Shown piece by piece: positions 1 through 7,264 of a stretch of DNA of 25,870 nucleotides (position 1 is the stretch's first letter; every line of letters starts with the position of its first letter). The translations under genes were made by a program, and so were the position numbers. This stretch comes from JAXHNE01 sp038316995 (GTDB taxonomy: Bacteria; Patescibacteriota; Saccharimonadia; Saccharimonadales; JAXHNE01), in NCBI GenBank assembly GCA_038316995.1, contig JBBQAZ010000011.1, positions 1 through 25,870 of the forward strand, given 5' to 3'. The notes under the pieces are model-generated. The model did not search any database. It saw only the letters and a program-made list of their open reading frames with translations, and was not told the DNA's origin.

Positions 1-18
1 ACAGAAAATTGAGGCCAT

Positions 19-1740
19 ATGCAGCTAGTAGCTGATGTTTATTATATTTGGCTAAACAAAGTTATCACTTTCTTATCTTTAGTGCTGGTTGCTGCTTCTG
101 CTCTGTTTATGTTCGTGCCACCCCTTGAATCACTTATGGATGGTTTTGGGCTTTCGATTGTATCTCTAATCATCGCATTAGCAACGGCCATGTATGGTCT
201 GTTTTTATTTGCTAGAGAGGCGCGCAAAAATCCTTGGATCGCTGGAGCTTATGGATTTATGCTGTTTTCACTAAACTTAATCAACTTAATTCATTCTACA
301 GGTCAAATGAATTCATGGTTTATGGTTCCGTGGTTAATACTGGCTTTTTTTGGTGGACTTTTTGGAATTTTTGGCGCGGTTGCCATGAGTTTCTTAGTTA
401 CAATTTATTTCGTTATTGCTGAAACGGGCCCTAACAATAGCGGCGTTCTTTCGTTGACATCAACAGGTGGACTGATTGGGACCTACGTTGCTGGAATGAT
501 TGGCTATCTTGTCTGGAGGCGAAAATTTATCGATTCGGAAAGCGCCAAAGTCAGACAGCTTACCGGCCAGCTAAAAACCAAACAACAACAAGCTGAACTG
601 CTTATTCAATCTATCGCGGACGGCATGATCGTGGTGACACCAACAGGGGTTGTGAGCCTAATGAACCCGGCAGCTGCCAAACTAACCGAATGGTCCGTAG
701 ATGAAGCTTCAGGAATTGATGTCCATCTTGTCGTAAAACTCCAAACAGAAGATAGTAAAGATATCGATAATGACCAGAATCCTTTCAATACTGTATTCCA
801 GAAAAAACAACCTATTGACCAAACCCTGCAGCTAATAGGTCGTAACGGTGCTCAGCGAGTTGTTTCACTTGTTGTCTCACCGGTGTTAGCAGGAAAGAAC
901 GATGAAGTAACGGGAGCAATTGCCATTATTCGAGATGTAAGCGCTGCGCGGGCTGAAGAAAAACGACGTGCGGACTTTATTAGCACCGCTAGTCATGAAA
1001 TGCGCACTCCTGTTGCGGCAATAGAGGGCTATTTGGCGCTGGCTATGAACGAAAGGGTTTCTAGTATTGACATGAAGGCTCGGAACTACCTTGAAAAAGC
1101 ACACTCGTCTACACAACATTTAGGGAAGCTTTTCCAAGATTTACTGACCAGTGCAAAGGCAGAAGACGGACGTTTAGTCAGCCATCCTACTGCAGTAGAA
1201 ATGAGCGCCTTTTTAATGCAATTAACCGATTCACTACGTTTTGCAGCAGAAAAAAAGGGCTTACTTCTAGATTTTGTCATAGGCAGCGCAAGTAGTGCGG
1301 GCGAAAGGGTTGTAAAGCCACTTTACTATGTAAAGGTCGATCCAGACAGGCTCAGCGAAGTAATAACTAACTTGTTTGATAATGCCGTGAAATACACAGA
1401 ATCTGGGAGAATTTCGATTGGACTAACCGGCAACAAAGATGTTGTACAATTCTACATTAAAGACACTGGCCATGGAATCCCCGCAGATGACGTTTCACAT
1501 CTGTTCCAAAAATTTTACCGCGTAGACAACAGTTCAACCAGAACCGTTGGAGGAACTGGACTTGGTTTGTTTATATGTCGTAAGATTGTAGAGATTTATA
1601 AAGGCAGAATCTGGGTAGAAAGTGAGGAAGGCAAAGGAAGTACATTCTATATAAACCTCCCGCGGCTTTCGTCGCAAACAGCGAACGAATTAATTGCACT
1701 TAACCAATCCCAATCAACCGGCACGGCTGGCAGCCAATAA
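19..1740 (+). CDS. Membrane sensor histidine kinase (VicK/PhoR-like)
   Basis: Seen: 573 residues. The first ~170 hold about six hydrophobic membrane segments with almost no extracytoplasmic loop, then a PAS-like domain (about 194-310), a HisKA helix with the phospho-acceptor in SHEMRTP (H326), and a HATPase_c domain with N box (NLFDNAVKYT, N455), G1 box (DTGHGIP, 482-488), F box (FQKF) and G2 box (GGTGLGLFI, 511-519). Known: such proteins autophosphorylate on His and pass phosphate to a response regulator. An in-frame TGA lies three codons upstream of the ATG and a GAGG sits just before it, so the start is well fixed. The response regulator 94 bases downstream is the likely partner. The integral-membrane sensor suggests detection within or at the membrane; the signal is unknown. 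Confidence 0.93.
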   Translation: MQLVADVYYIWLNKVITFLSLVLVAASALFMFVPPLESLMDGFGLSIVSLIIALATAMYGLFLFAREARKNPWIAGAYGFMLFSLNLINLIHSTGQMNSWFMVPWLILAFFGGLFGIFGAVAMSFLVTIYFVIAETGPNNSGVLSLTSTGGLIGTYVAGMIGYLVWRRKFIDSESAKVRQLTGQLKTKQQQAELLIQSIADGMIVVTPTGVVSLMNPAAAKLTEWSVDEASGIDVHLVVKLQTEDSKDIDNDQNPFNTVFQKKQPIDQTLQLIGRNGAQRVVSLVVSPVLAGKNDEVTGAIAIIRDVSAARAEEKRRADFISTASHEMRTPVAAIEGYLALAMNERVSSIDMKARNYLEKAHSSTQHLGKLFQDLLTSAKAEDGRLVSHPTAVEMSAFLMQLTDSLRFAAEKKGLLLDFVIGSASSAGERVVKPLYYVKVDPDRLSEVITNLFDNAVKYTESGRISIGLTGNKDVVQFYIKDTGHGIPADDVSHLFQKFYRVDNSSTRTVGGTGLGLFICRKIVEIYKGRIWVESEEGKGSTFYINLPRLSSQTANELIALNQSQSTGTAGSQ

Positions 1741-1834
1741 AGACACCGCTAGCTCTAGTACTAAGCAAAAGCATCATGTACAATATAGTCATTGTAAATA
1801 CTAATACGCGTTACCAAGAGAAGGAATCAATCAC

Positions 1835-3112
1835 ATGTCAAAAATAATGCTCGTCGAGGACGATAATAATCTACGCGAAATCTATGAGGCTCGACTACTT
1901 GCAGAGGGCTACGAAATCGTGTCAGCAAAAGATGGCGAAGAAGCTCTTGCAATGGCTGTAAAAGAAAAACCCGATTTAATTATTTCAGATGTAATGATGC
2001 CGAAAATTAGCGGTTTTGATATGTTAGATATCCTGCGCAGCACACCAGAAACTAAAGACACCAAAGTCATTATGATGACCGCGTTATCGCAAGCAGAAGA
2101 TAAAACTCGAGCAGACAAGCTAGGCGCCGATCGTTATCTTGTAAAATCTCAAGTAACGCTTGAAGATGTCGCAGCAGTCGCCAAAGAAGTACTTACTGGC
2201 GAATCTGCCACTCCTGCTCAAGCACCCGATCCAATAACACCTGCTCAATCAGAGCCGGTAGCAATGGCTGCTGCTCCCTCTATTCCAGATCCTGCGCCCG
2301 TCGTTGCACCTGATCCAATACAAACAGCACCAGCACCCAGTCCTGATCCAATGCCGCCTACTTCGTCACCTGATCCTACAGCAACGCCAGGTTTGCCGGC
2401 AGACCCTATTGCATCGCCGCCAATAGATCCAGTTACGGCACCTGATCCAATGCCGCCAACCCAACAAGAACCGGATGCTTTCCCAAAAGCTGAGCCGGCA
2501 GACAATGAGCCGGCAAACTTAACCGTGCCTACGCCAACACCAAACAATGACGTAGCAACTTTAGCCGAGACAACAACAGACGAGCAGGAGCTTGTTGACA
2601 GTCAAATTGAAAGCTTCGTAGAAACCCAAGACGCTGGTCAGCCCGCTCCGGAACCTGAGGCACCAGTGCAACAGCCAGTTAGTTCGACAGCTCCTCCATC
2701 AAATAATATTTACAGCGATTTAACTCCAGAAGTTGCAAATATTGACGTCAAGCAGGGACCTGCTGCCGACGGAACCAATCAAGCAGCAGATACCGCCGAA
2801 AAACTAGCAACTGCTGTAAACGATATGCTTCAACCCAATGAGGAAGCTGCCTCACAATCCGAAACTACAACAAATCCAGTAGCTGCTGGCAACAAAAAGA
2901 AAATAATCAATCCAATAAATGACCTTAGCCAGAAACCTGACTTAGCAAGACTTGCGCAAGAAGAAGAGGCGGCATCACAAACGCCGACTATTTCTAACGC
3001 CGCTACACCTCAAGTAGCACCAGTTGTTATCCCTGACGACAAACCTGCACCGCCACCTGCATCCGGAACGGTAATTCAACCAGGTAACGACCCAGACTCT
3101 ATTGCACTTTAG
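1835..3112 (+). CDS. Response regulator receiver protein with long Pro/Ala-rich tail
   Basis: Seen: residues 1-125 form a complete CheY-like receiver domain: acidic pair D9/D10, phospho-acceptor D52 (in IISDVMMP), T82 and K104. Instead of a DNA-binding domain it continues with about 300 residues of low complexity: a Pro/Ala/Asp section rich in PDP motifs (about 128-225), then an acidic Gln/Ala/Thr-rich stretch. A good Shine-Dalgarno (AAGGA) lies 12 bases before the ATG. Known: receivers are switched by phosphorylation from a histidine kinase. Inference: it is paired with the upstream kinase and its output is not transcriptional through a recognised domain; the tail may be a disordered spacer or a protein-binding region. 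No transmembrane segment is visible. Confidence 0.9.
   Translation: MSKIMLVEDDNNLREIYEARLLAEGYEIVSAKDGEEALAMAVKEKPDLIISDVMMPKISGFDMLDILRSTPETKDTKVIMMTALSQAEDKTRADKLGADRYLVKSQVTLEDVAAVAKEVLTGESATPAQAPDPITPAQSEPVAMAAAPSIPDPAPVVAPDPIQTAPAPSPDPMPPTSSPDPTATPGLPADPIASPPIDPVTAPDPMPPTQQEPDAFPKAEPADNEPANLTVPTPTPNNDVATLAETTTDEQELVDSQIESFVETQDAGQPAPEPEAPVQQPVSSTAPPSNNIYSDLTPEVANIDVKQGPAADGTNQAADTAEKLATAVNDMLQPNEEAASQSETTTNPVAAGNKKKIINPINDLSQKPDLARLAQEEEAASQTPTISNAATPQVAPVVIPDDKPAPPPASGTVIQPGNDPDSIAL
2309..2457 (+). repeat. Short DNA repeats coding PDP motifs
   Basis: The core CCTGATCC recurs at 2309, 2343, 2369 and 2441. A 17-base unit beginning CCTGATCCAATG is exact at 2342-2358 and 2441-2457. Repetition at base level, not just amino-acid level, points to recent slippage or duplication within the tail of the response regulator. 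Confidence 0.7.
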
Positions 3113-3130
3113 TAAAATATCCCTAGTTTT

Positions 3131-3139
3131 TGCTATCAT
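3131..3139 (+). promoter_or_regulatory. Extended -10 promoter (TGCTATCAT) for the pseudouridine synthase gene
   Basis: TG-C-TATCAT ends six bases before the ATG at 3146. No Shine-Dalgarno is possible in the six-base gap, so initiation at this promoter would give a leaderless mRNA. No convincing -35 box; the TG extension may replace it. Confidence 0.5.
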
Positions 3140-3145
3140 TACCCC

Positions 3146-3811
3146 ATGCGTCTAAACAAATACATTGCCCAAGCAACTGGAATGAGCCGTCGCGCTGCCG
3201 ATCGCGCAATTGCCGAAGGCCATATCAAAGTAAACGAAAAAGTTGCTGATATCGGTATGCCCGTAACAGAAGCAGATCTAATTACACACTCTGGAGATCG
3301 ACTACACCTTCCAACGAAAACTCAAACGATTATCCTAAATAAACCCGTAGGATACGTTTGCTCTAGAGACGGTCAAGGAAGCAAAACGATTTATCAGCTT
3401 ATACCTGAAGAACTTCATAATTTAAAAGCGGTCGGTAGACTTGATAAAGACTCTTCTGGACTACTACTATTAACTAACGATGGTGATTTAGCGCACAAAC
3501 TAACTCATCCTAAGTTTGAAAAAGAAAAGATATACGAAATAACCCTCAGGCGCGTACTAGAACAGTACGAACAAGACGCAATAAAAACAGGAGTGTTACT
3601 AGAAGATGGCCCGTCGATACTGCGAATTAAACAGCTCGGCACCGACCCAAAAAAATGGCAGGTAAGGATGCAGGAAGGGCGCAACCGACAAATCCGACGG
3701 ACTTTTACGGCGCTCAACCACACGTTGGAATCATTGCACCGTATTCAATTTGGTGACTATACGCTGGCAAACGTTCCAGCTGGGAAATTCAAGCAAACTA
3801 CAGAGCTCTAA
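3146..3811 (+). CDS. rRNA pseudouridine synthase, RsuA/RluB/RluF family
   Basis: Seen: 221 residues with an N-terminal S4 RNA-binding domain (MRLNKYIAQATGMSRRAADR, about 1-48) followed by the pseudouridine synthase fold. The signature GRLDKDSSGLLLLTNDG contains the catalytic aspartate D100, and EGRNRQIRR near residue 180 is the family motif II. Known: these enzymes isomerise specific uridines in 16S or 23S rRNA. Length and S4 domain fit RluB/RsuA; I cannot decide the exact target position from sequence, so no symbol is given. It lies alone between the response regulator and der, all on the same strand, with its own apparent leaderless promoter. Confidence 0.93.
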   Translation: MRLNKYIAQATGMSRRAADRAIAEGHIKVNEKVADIGMPVTEADLITHSGDRLHLPTKTQTIILNKPVGYVCSRDGQGSKTIYQLIPEELHNLKAVGRLDKDSSGLLLLTNDGDLAHKLTHPKFEKEKIYEITLRRVLEQYEQDAIKTGVLLEDGPSILRIKQLGTDPKKWQVRMQEGRNRQIRRTFTALNHTLESLHRIQFGDYTLANVPAGKFKQTTEL

Positions 3812-3866
3812 TACAATGTACAAAAACCTACTATCCGTCAACTAGCAGATACTTTAATTACATTGT

Positions 3867-3894
3867 TTGCAAATATCTCCACCTCTGTTATACT
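3867..3894 (+). promoter_or_regulatory. Promoter of der (TTGCAA - 16 - TATACT)
   Basis: TTGCAA at 3867-3872 and TATACT at 3889-3894, with a TG one base before the -10. The der ATG follows 11 bases later, leaving room for only a few untranslated bases and no Shine-Dalgarno. Confidence 0.6.
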
Positions 3895-3905
3895 TATGGT
3901 AAATT

Positions 3906-5279
3906 ATGAGTAAAAAATTACCAATCGTTGCAATTGTCGGGCGTGCCAATGTTGGCAAGTCTAGTTTGTTTAATGCGATTCTACACCGTAGAGAAGCAAT
4001 CGTAGCCCGAGAGGCCGGTACAACGCGCGATAGTATTTACGCAGTCGCACAACACAATGAAAGTAGTTTTTGGTTAGTCGATACTGCTGGTATTAAAGAC
4101 CCTGAAGACGATTTTGAATTTACTATTCAAGAACAAATAACCCAAGCTGCCGACAGCGCGGATGTCATTTGGGTATTAGTAGAGGCAGACATCCCACCAT
4201 CGGGCGAGGACCGACGTGTCGCTAAGCTTGCCCTCAAAACTCAGAAACCAGTGTTTCTTGTTATAAACAAATGGGACAAAAATCGTAAAGTCACGGCCAA
4301 AGACTATGCAAAACTTGGCATTAGAACAACGCATATTACATCAACCACTCAAAATACTGGCATAGAAGCTTTGCTGGATGGCCTAGTTGAGGCGATTCCA
4401 CACAGAGAGTCCACCGCTAAGGAAAATGAAATAAACATCGCACTGCTGGGACGACCTAACGTTGGAAAATCTCTGTTATTTAATTCGCTAGCTAAAAAAC
4501 AGCAAGCTGTAGTATCCGATAGAGCAGGGACCACTCGTGATGTTAACCGAGTTACTGTGCGTTTTCAAGGACACGATATTAATCTTATGGACACCGCTGG
4601 TATCCGCAAAAACGGTAAAATTGAGCGCGGAATAGAACTATTTAGTGTTATCCGTTCAATAGCTGCAATTGAACAGTCTGATATATGTCTTTTACTTATT
4701 GACGTAAACGAAGTTGGCACCGCTCTAGACCAGAAAATTGCTGGAATGATAAAAGAAGCTAACAGGGGACTTGTTCTGGTTATCAGTAAATGGGACACTG
4801 CTGAAAAAGACGCCTTTACCAGAGACGAATTAGCTCCAAAAATTAAGCATATATTTGATTTTGTGCCTTGGGCACCACTTATTTTTACGAGCTCTGTCAG
4901 CGGACAAAACGTCACTAAATTATTTGAACTGGCACTGACTATTCACGAACAGCAAAAAACACAAATCAAAACAGCCGCACTTAACCGTTGGCTAAAAGGC
5001 GTGATCGACAGCCATCCGCCAGCCGGACTCAAGAATAAACGACCAAAACTACATTACATCATGCAAGAATCAGACAATCCAACAAACTTTAAAGTGTTTG
5101 GAAGCGACACCAAGTTTCTTCATTGGTCATACAAACGACACATGGAACGCCGATTTCGAGAAGAATTTGGCTTTGCGGGTGCATCTATCCGCTTTTGGTT
5201 TTTTGACAGACGAGATCCAAAACGATCAGACCGTAAACTGCTTCAATCAGATATAGCCGAAGACGTTGAAACTGCCTAA
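3906..5279 (+). CDS. der: Ribosome biogenesis GTPase Der (EngA)
   Basis: Seen: 457 residues with the tandem GTPase layout unique to Der. Domain 1: P-loop GRANVGKSS (12-20), GTTRD (38-42), DTAG (59-62), NKWD (121-124). Domain 2: GRPNVGKSL (182-190), GTTRD (208-212), DTAGIRK (229-235), SKWD (294-297). The last ~110 residues form the KH-like domain, ending in the conserved REEFGFAGASIRFWF-type segment. Known: Der is an essential GTPase needed for maturation of the 50S ribosomal subunit. Length is typical and all G motifs are intact. It is the last gene of the left + strand block and faces a minus-strand gene. Confidence 0.97.
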   Translation: MSKKLPIVAIVGRANVGKSSLFNAILHRREAIVAREAGTTRDSIYAVAQHNESSFWLVDTAGIKDPEDDFEFTIQEQITQAADSADVIWVLVEADIPPSGEDRRVAKLALKTQKPVFLVINKWDKNRKVTAKDYAKLGIRTTHITSTTQNTGIEALLDGLVEAIPHRESTAKENEINIALLGRPNVGKSLLFNSLAKKQQAVVSDRAGTTRDVNRVTVRFQGHDINLMDTAGIRKNGKIERGIELFSVIRSIAAIEQSDICLLLIDVNEVGTALDQKIAGMIKEANRGLVLVISKWDTAEKDAFTRDELAPKIKHIFDFVPWAPLIFTSSVSGQNVTKLFELALTIHEQQKTQIKTAALNRWLKGVIDSHPPAGLKNKRPKLHYIMQESDNPTNFKVFGSDTKFLHWSYKRHMERRFREEFGFAGASIRFWFFDRRDPKRSDRKLLQSDIAEDVETA

Positions 5280-5347
5280 GCATAGGTCGCTAACCCAGTA
5301 CCCGTAAAAAGCGAAGTACTTCATGCAGGCTGTTTCAAAATATTAAA

Positions 5348-5394
5348 TCGTAAAGTCGAGCCTTTAATTCATAGGCGAATAAGCTTTCTTACGA
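5348..5394. terminator. Possible stem-loop between convergent genes
   Basis: TCGTAAAG (5348-5355) can pair with CTTTCTTACGA (5384-5394) with a small bulge, and an inner GCCT/AGGC pair extends the stem. It sits between the converging der and the 5429-6055 gene, but has no T-run on either side, so terminator function is only a guess. Nothing else is seen in 5280-5428. Confidence 0.3.
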
Positions 5395-5428
5395 CCGTTT
5401 CAAGCAACTAGAGTAGCGGTTCAGTTCA

Positions 5429-6055
5429 TTATAGTTGGTATGGGACGGCAGATTTTATAAGCTGATAGAACTGATCAAGCGGCTGTGATTCATAAATTTC
5501 TGAGCAATTTACAGCGTATACATCAGCAAGAGTGACGTAGTAAGTCCGTCCATCGCTAAGCTCAATGCTAAACTCTGGCTCTTTTTCAAACAGTCCTGAG
5601 TCTTGTGAAAGTGTCACGACTCGGTGACAGGAAAAGTAATTACTTATTCCGTCAGGAATACTGGTCTCAGGAGTCTGAGAGTACACACTATTTCGTTGGA
5701 TCATAGACGTAGTAAGTACTATTTCGTGACTTCCTGTCGACGTTTCTGAATCTTTATAAAAATCGTAACGGAGATCGGAAAGATTATCATTATAATCAAA
5801 TGCAATATCAATTTCAGGAATAATAAACTTACGTTCTTGCGCGGAGATTACCGGAATCTTGGTAGCAGAAGTAATTCCCTCCAATATAAGCTGCTTGAAT
5901 TCAGCCGAGTTTGCATCACCAAATCCCGTGTCTCTAAATCTAATGTAACCAGAGTATGAAAGATAAATCACCGCTACTGTAAGTAACAAAAGCCAAAGTA
6001 GTGCAACGTGCAATAGCGAAAACTTTCCAATCTGCTTTGTTTTTTTCGTTTTCAT
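5429..6055 (-). CDS. Hypothetical membrane-anchored extracytoplasmic protein
   Basis: Not recognised. Seen: 208 residues; a short Lys-rich cytoplasmic N-terminus (MKTKKTKQIGK), one hydrophobic segment at about 13-33, then a soluble domain of ~170 residues with two cysteines (about 144 and 185) that could form a disulfide outside the membrane. Positive charge before the helix suggests N-in, C-out topology. A Shine-Dalgarno AAGGA lies 10 bases before the ATG, unlike the leaderless genes nearby. A perfect 14-bp palindrome lies about 33 bases upstream and may be its operator. It neighbours two other small membrane proteins, but there is no sign of a shared operon. Confidence 0.8.
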   Translation of the reverse strand: MKTKKTKQIGKFSLLHVALLWLLLLTVAVIYLSYSGYIRFRDTGFGDANSAEFKQLILEGITSATKIPVISAQERKFIIPEIDIAFDYNDNLSDLRYDFYKDSETSTGSHEIVLTTSMIQRNSVYSQTPETSIPDGISNYFSCHRVVTLSQDSGLFEKEPEFSIELSDGRTYYVTLADVYAVNCSEIYESQPLDQFYQLIKSAVPYQL

Positions 6056-6087
6056 AAAAGAATTTCCTTATATTAAGTAAATATGCT

Positions 6088-6101
6088 CATGGTATACCAT
6101 G
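6088..6101. promoter_or_regulatory. Perfect 14-bp palindrome CATGGTATACCATG (operator candidate)
   Basis: Exact inverted repeat in the 172-bp gap upstream of the minus-strand gene ending at 5429. On the minus strand it lies between a possible -35 (TTGTCT) and the start codon, where a dimeric repressor would act. No regulator gene is adjacent. Confidence 0.45.
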
Positions 6102-6227
6102 AACCGAAGACAACTCCTACTACTTTAACTGATTTAATAGCCTACTTTTCAGGCGTCTAATTAATGGTTTGCGATTTTGGCCCTTGAATCACTGATAGAT
6201 CTGACACTTAACCTACAAATTTTCAAA

Positions 6228-6584
6228 TTAAGAGACTTCTTCGGATGAAGACAAAGAAGAAAAATAACGATTATCCACCAATAAGTGCATTCCAACTGCA
6301 GCGGACAAGACTGCCGCACTAGCGAGTGCTATTTGACCATTTATTTGTAGCTGATCTTGTCTATATTGAGCATCATTCATTAACGTAACTGATTCCATAA
6401 TATTGGTAGGTTCTGCGTCATCTTCTTGAGGCAACGAAAGTACGTTATAAGTACAGATTCCTGCCAATGCTGCCCCGGTTAAGAACAAGCTGCCGGCAGC
6501 AACGCGTCCCAGCAACATCCTGGTCCTAGCCGATCCACCCAGTTCATCTTTCAATGAAATAGTCTGCTTCTCTAATGCGGTCAT
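6228..6584 (-). CDS. Hypothetical protein with two transmembrane segments
   Basis: Not recognised. Seen: 118 residues with hydrophobic segments at about 25-45 and 82-102 separated by an acidic, Gln/Asn-rich loop of ~37 residues, giving a hairpin topology with both ends probably cytoplasmic and the loop outside. The N-terminal 20 residues are charged and soluble. TATAAC sits four bases before the ATG with no Shine-Dalgarno, so the mRNA is probably leaderless. It is transcribed away from the 6855 gene, which also codes for a small membrane protein, so the two share a divergent intergenic region. Confidence 0.72.
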   Translation of the reverse strand: MTALEKQTISLKDELGGSARTRMLLGRVAAGSLFLTGAALAGICTYNVLSLPQEDDAEPTNIMESVTLMNDAQYRQDQLQINGQIALASAAVLSAAVGMHLLVDNRYFSSLSSSEEVS

Positions 6585-6588
6585 ATGA

Positions 6589-6594
6589 GTTATA
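6589..6594 (-). promoter_or_regulatory. -10 box (TATAAC) for the two-TM gene
   Basis: On the minus strand TATAAC is followed by four bases and ATG, placing the expected transcription start at or next to the start codon. The -35 region is poor, so this is a moderate call. Confidence 0.4.
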
Positions 6595-6635
6595 GATTAC
6601 CCATAAAACCAAAATCACCAAACAAAAAAATTTAG

Positions 6636-6664
6636 TTGACAATTTTCTTATAATGTACTACTAT
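6636..6664 (+). promoter_or_regulatory. Sigma-70-type promoter TTGACA - 17 - TACTAT
   Basis: Perfect -35 TTGACA (6636-6641), 17-base spacer, -10 TACTAT (6659-6664). Predicted start near 6671, exactly where a structured leader begins. A second TATAAT lies inside the spacer (6649-6654). Confidence 0.7.
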
Positions 6665-6670
6665 AAGTTT

Positions 6671-6851
6671 ATGGAGTTCGCAAGAACTCTGGCAGGCAAG
6701 GACATACAGTGTTCCTACCAGCTACCGAAACAGTTCTAACCATAAGCCAGAAGCGGCCATATTTGGAAACAAACAGGCGCCTCCGCGAAGGGATAAGTTA
6801 GATCGCACTAAGGCGGACAACTAATCACTTACGCATTAAGGAGGCGTTTTT
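6671..6851 (+). ncRNA. Structured 5' leader, candidate riboswitch or RNA thermometer
   Basis: Seen: a ~180-nt leader between a strong promoter and a small membrane protein gene. Hairpin 1 GAGTTC-GCAA-GAACTC (6674-6689) has a GNRA tetraloop. Hairpin 2 pairs CTGG with CCAG (6689-6692/6718-6721) and AGGA with TCCT inside. Hairpin 3 has TTTG-GAAA-CAAA (6762-6773), closed by GCGG/CCGC (6753-6756/6783-6786). A further stem pairs TAAGT+TAG (6794-6801) with CTA+ACTTA (6821-6831). Finally CGCCTCC (6778-6784) can pair with GGAGGCG (6840-6846), followed by TTTTT. That last stem would both resemble a terminator and mask the AAGGAGG ribosome binding site (6838-6844), and it competes with the GCGG/CCGC stem. 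I do not recognise a known riboswitch class. Confidence 0.55.
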
Positions 6852-6854
6852 GAA

Positions 6855-7202
6855 ATGGAAAGAATAGTAGACGGAATATCGAGACATCGATTTTTAGCAG
6901 GATACATTGTCGGCATAGTCGTAGTCACTGGGAGTAGAGTGCTCTACAGCACCCAAGCCCCAGACGACGCATACATCTATGATCCAATTCAGGCTCAGAA
7001 AGACAACCAGCAAATAGAAGAGCAGTTAGCAGAATCGTTCGATATAGATGGACTCATTCTCAACGGAGAATCGTTCACCTTCCATACGAATTCTGACGAC
7101 AAACTAGAAGTCTGCAGAGGAAACTATAAAGATATAGAAGGTGTTGCCAGTATTGCCGGACCACTAACTTGTAGCAGAGAAGTTAACACAGTGGACAACT
7201 AA
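6855..7202 (+). CDS. Hypothetical small membrane-anchored protein
   Basis: Not recognised. Seen: 115 residues; one hydrophobic segment at about 12-30 (LAGYIVGIVVVTGS), then an acidic soluble part with two cysteines 22 residues apart near the C-terminus (VCRGN and LTCSR), suggesting a disulfide-stabilised extracytoplasmic domain. An ideal Shine-Dalgarno AAGGAGG lies 10 bases before the ATG and can be hidden by the upstream leader structure, so translation is probably controlled. A strong intrinsic terminator follows immediately, making this a single-gene transcription unit. Confidence 0.8.
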   Translation: MERIVDGISRHRFLAGYIVGIVVVTGSRVLYSTQAPDDAYIYDPIQAQKDNQQIEEQLAESFDIDGLILNGESFTFHTNSDDKLEVCRGNYKDIEGVASIAGPLTCSREVNTVDN

Positions 7203-7209
7203 CAACATT

Positions 7210-7234
7210 AGCACCCAACAATTGGGTGCTTTTT
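7210..7234 (+). terminator. Intrinsic terminator
   Basis: AGCACCCAA (7210-7218), loop CAA, TTGGGTGCT (7222-7230): nine perfect pairs followed by TTTTGTTT. It ends the 6855-7202 unit. Confidence 0.9.
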
Positions 7235-7252
7235 GTTTATTCATCGTTAAGC

Positions 7253-7258
7253 TACACT
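7253..7258 (+). promoter_or_regulatory. -10 box (TACACT) before pth
   Basis: TACACT is followed by six bases and the ATG at 7265, the same geometry as at 3131-3146. No Shine-Dalgarno is present and the -35 is not clear. Confidence 0.4.
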
Positions 7259-7264
7259 ACTGCT

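Noticed and set aside
2245..2547. 100-codon minus-strand frame rich in Gly and Ser
   Set aside because: It is simply the complement of the proline-rich repeat part of the response regulator.
7226..7264. Upstream ATG extending pth by 13 residues
   Set aside because: It lies within the terminator stem of the preceding gene and upstream of the pth -10 box.
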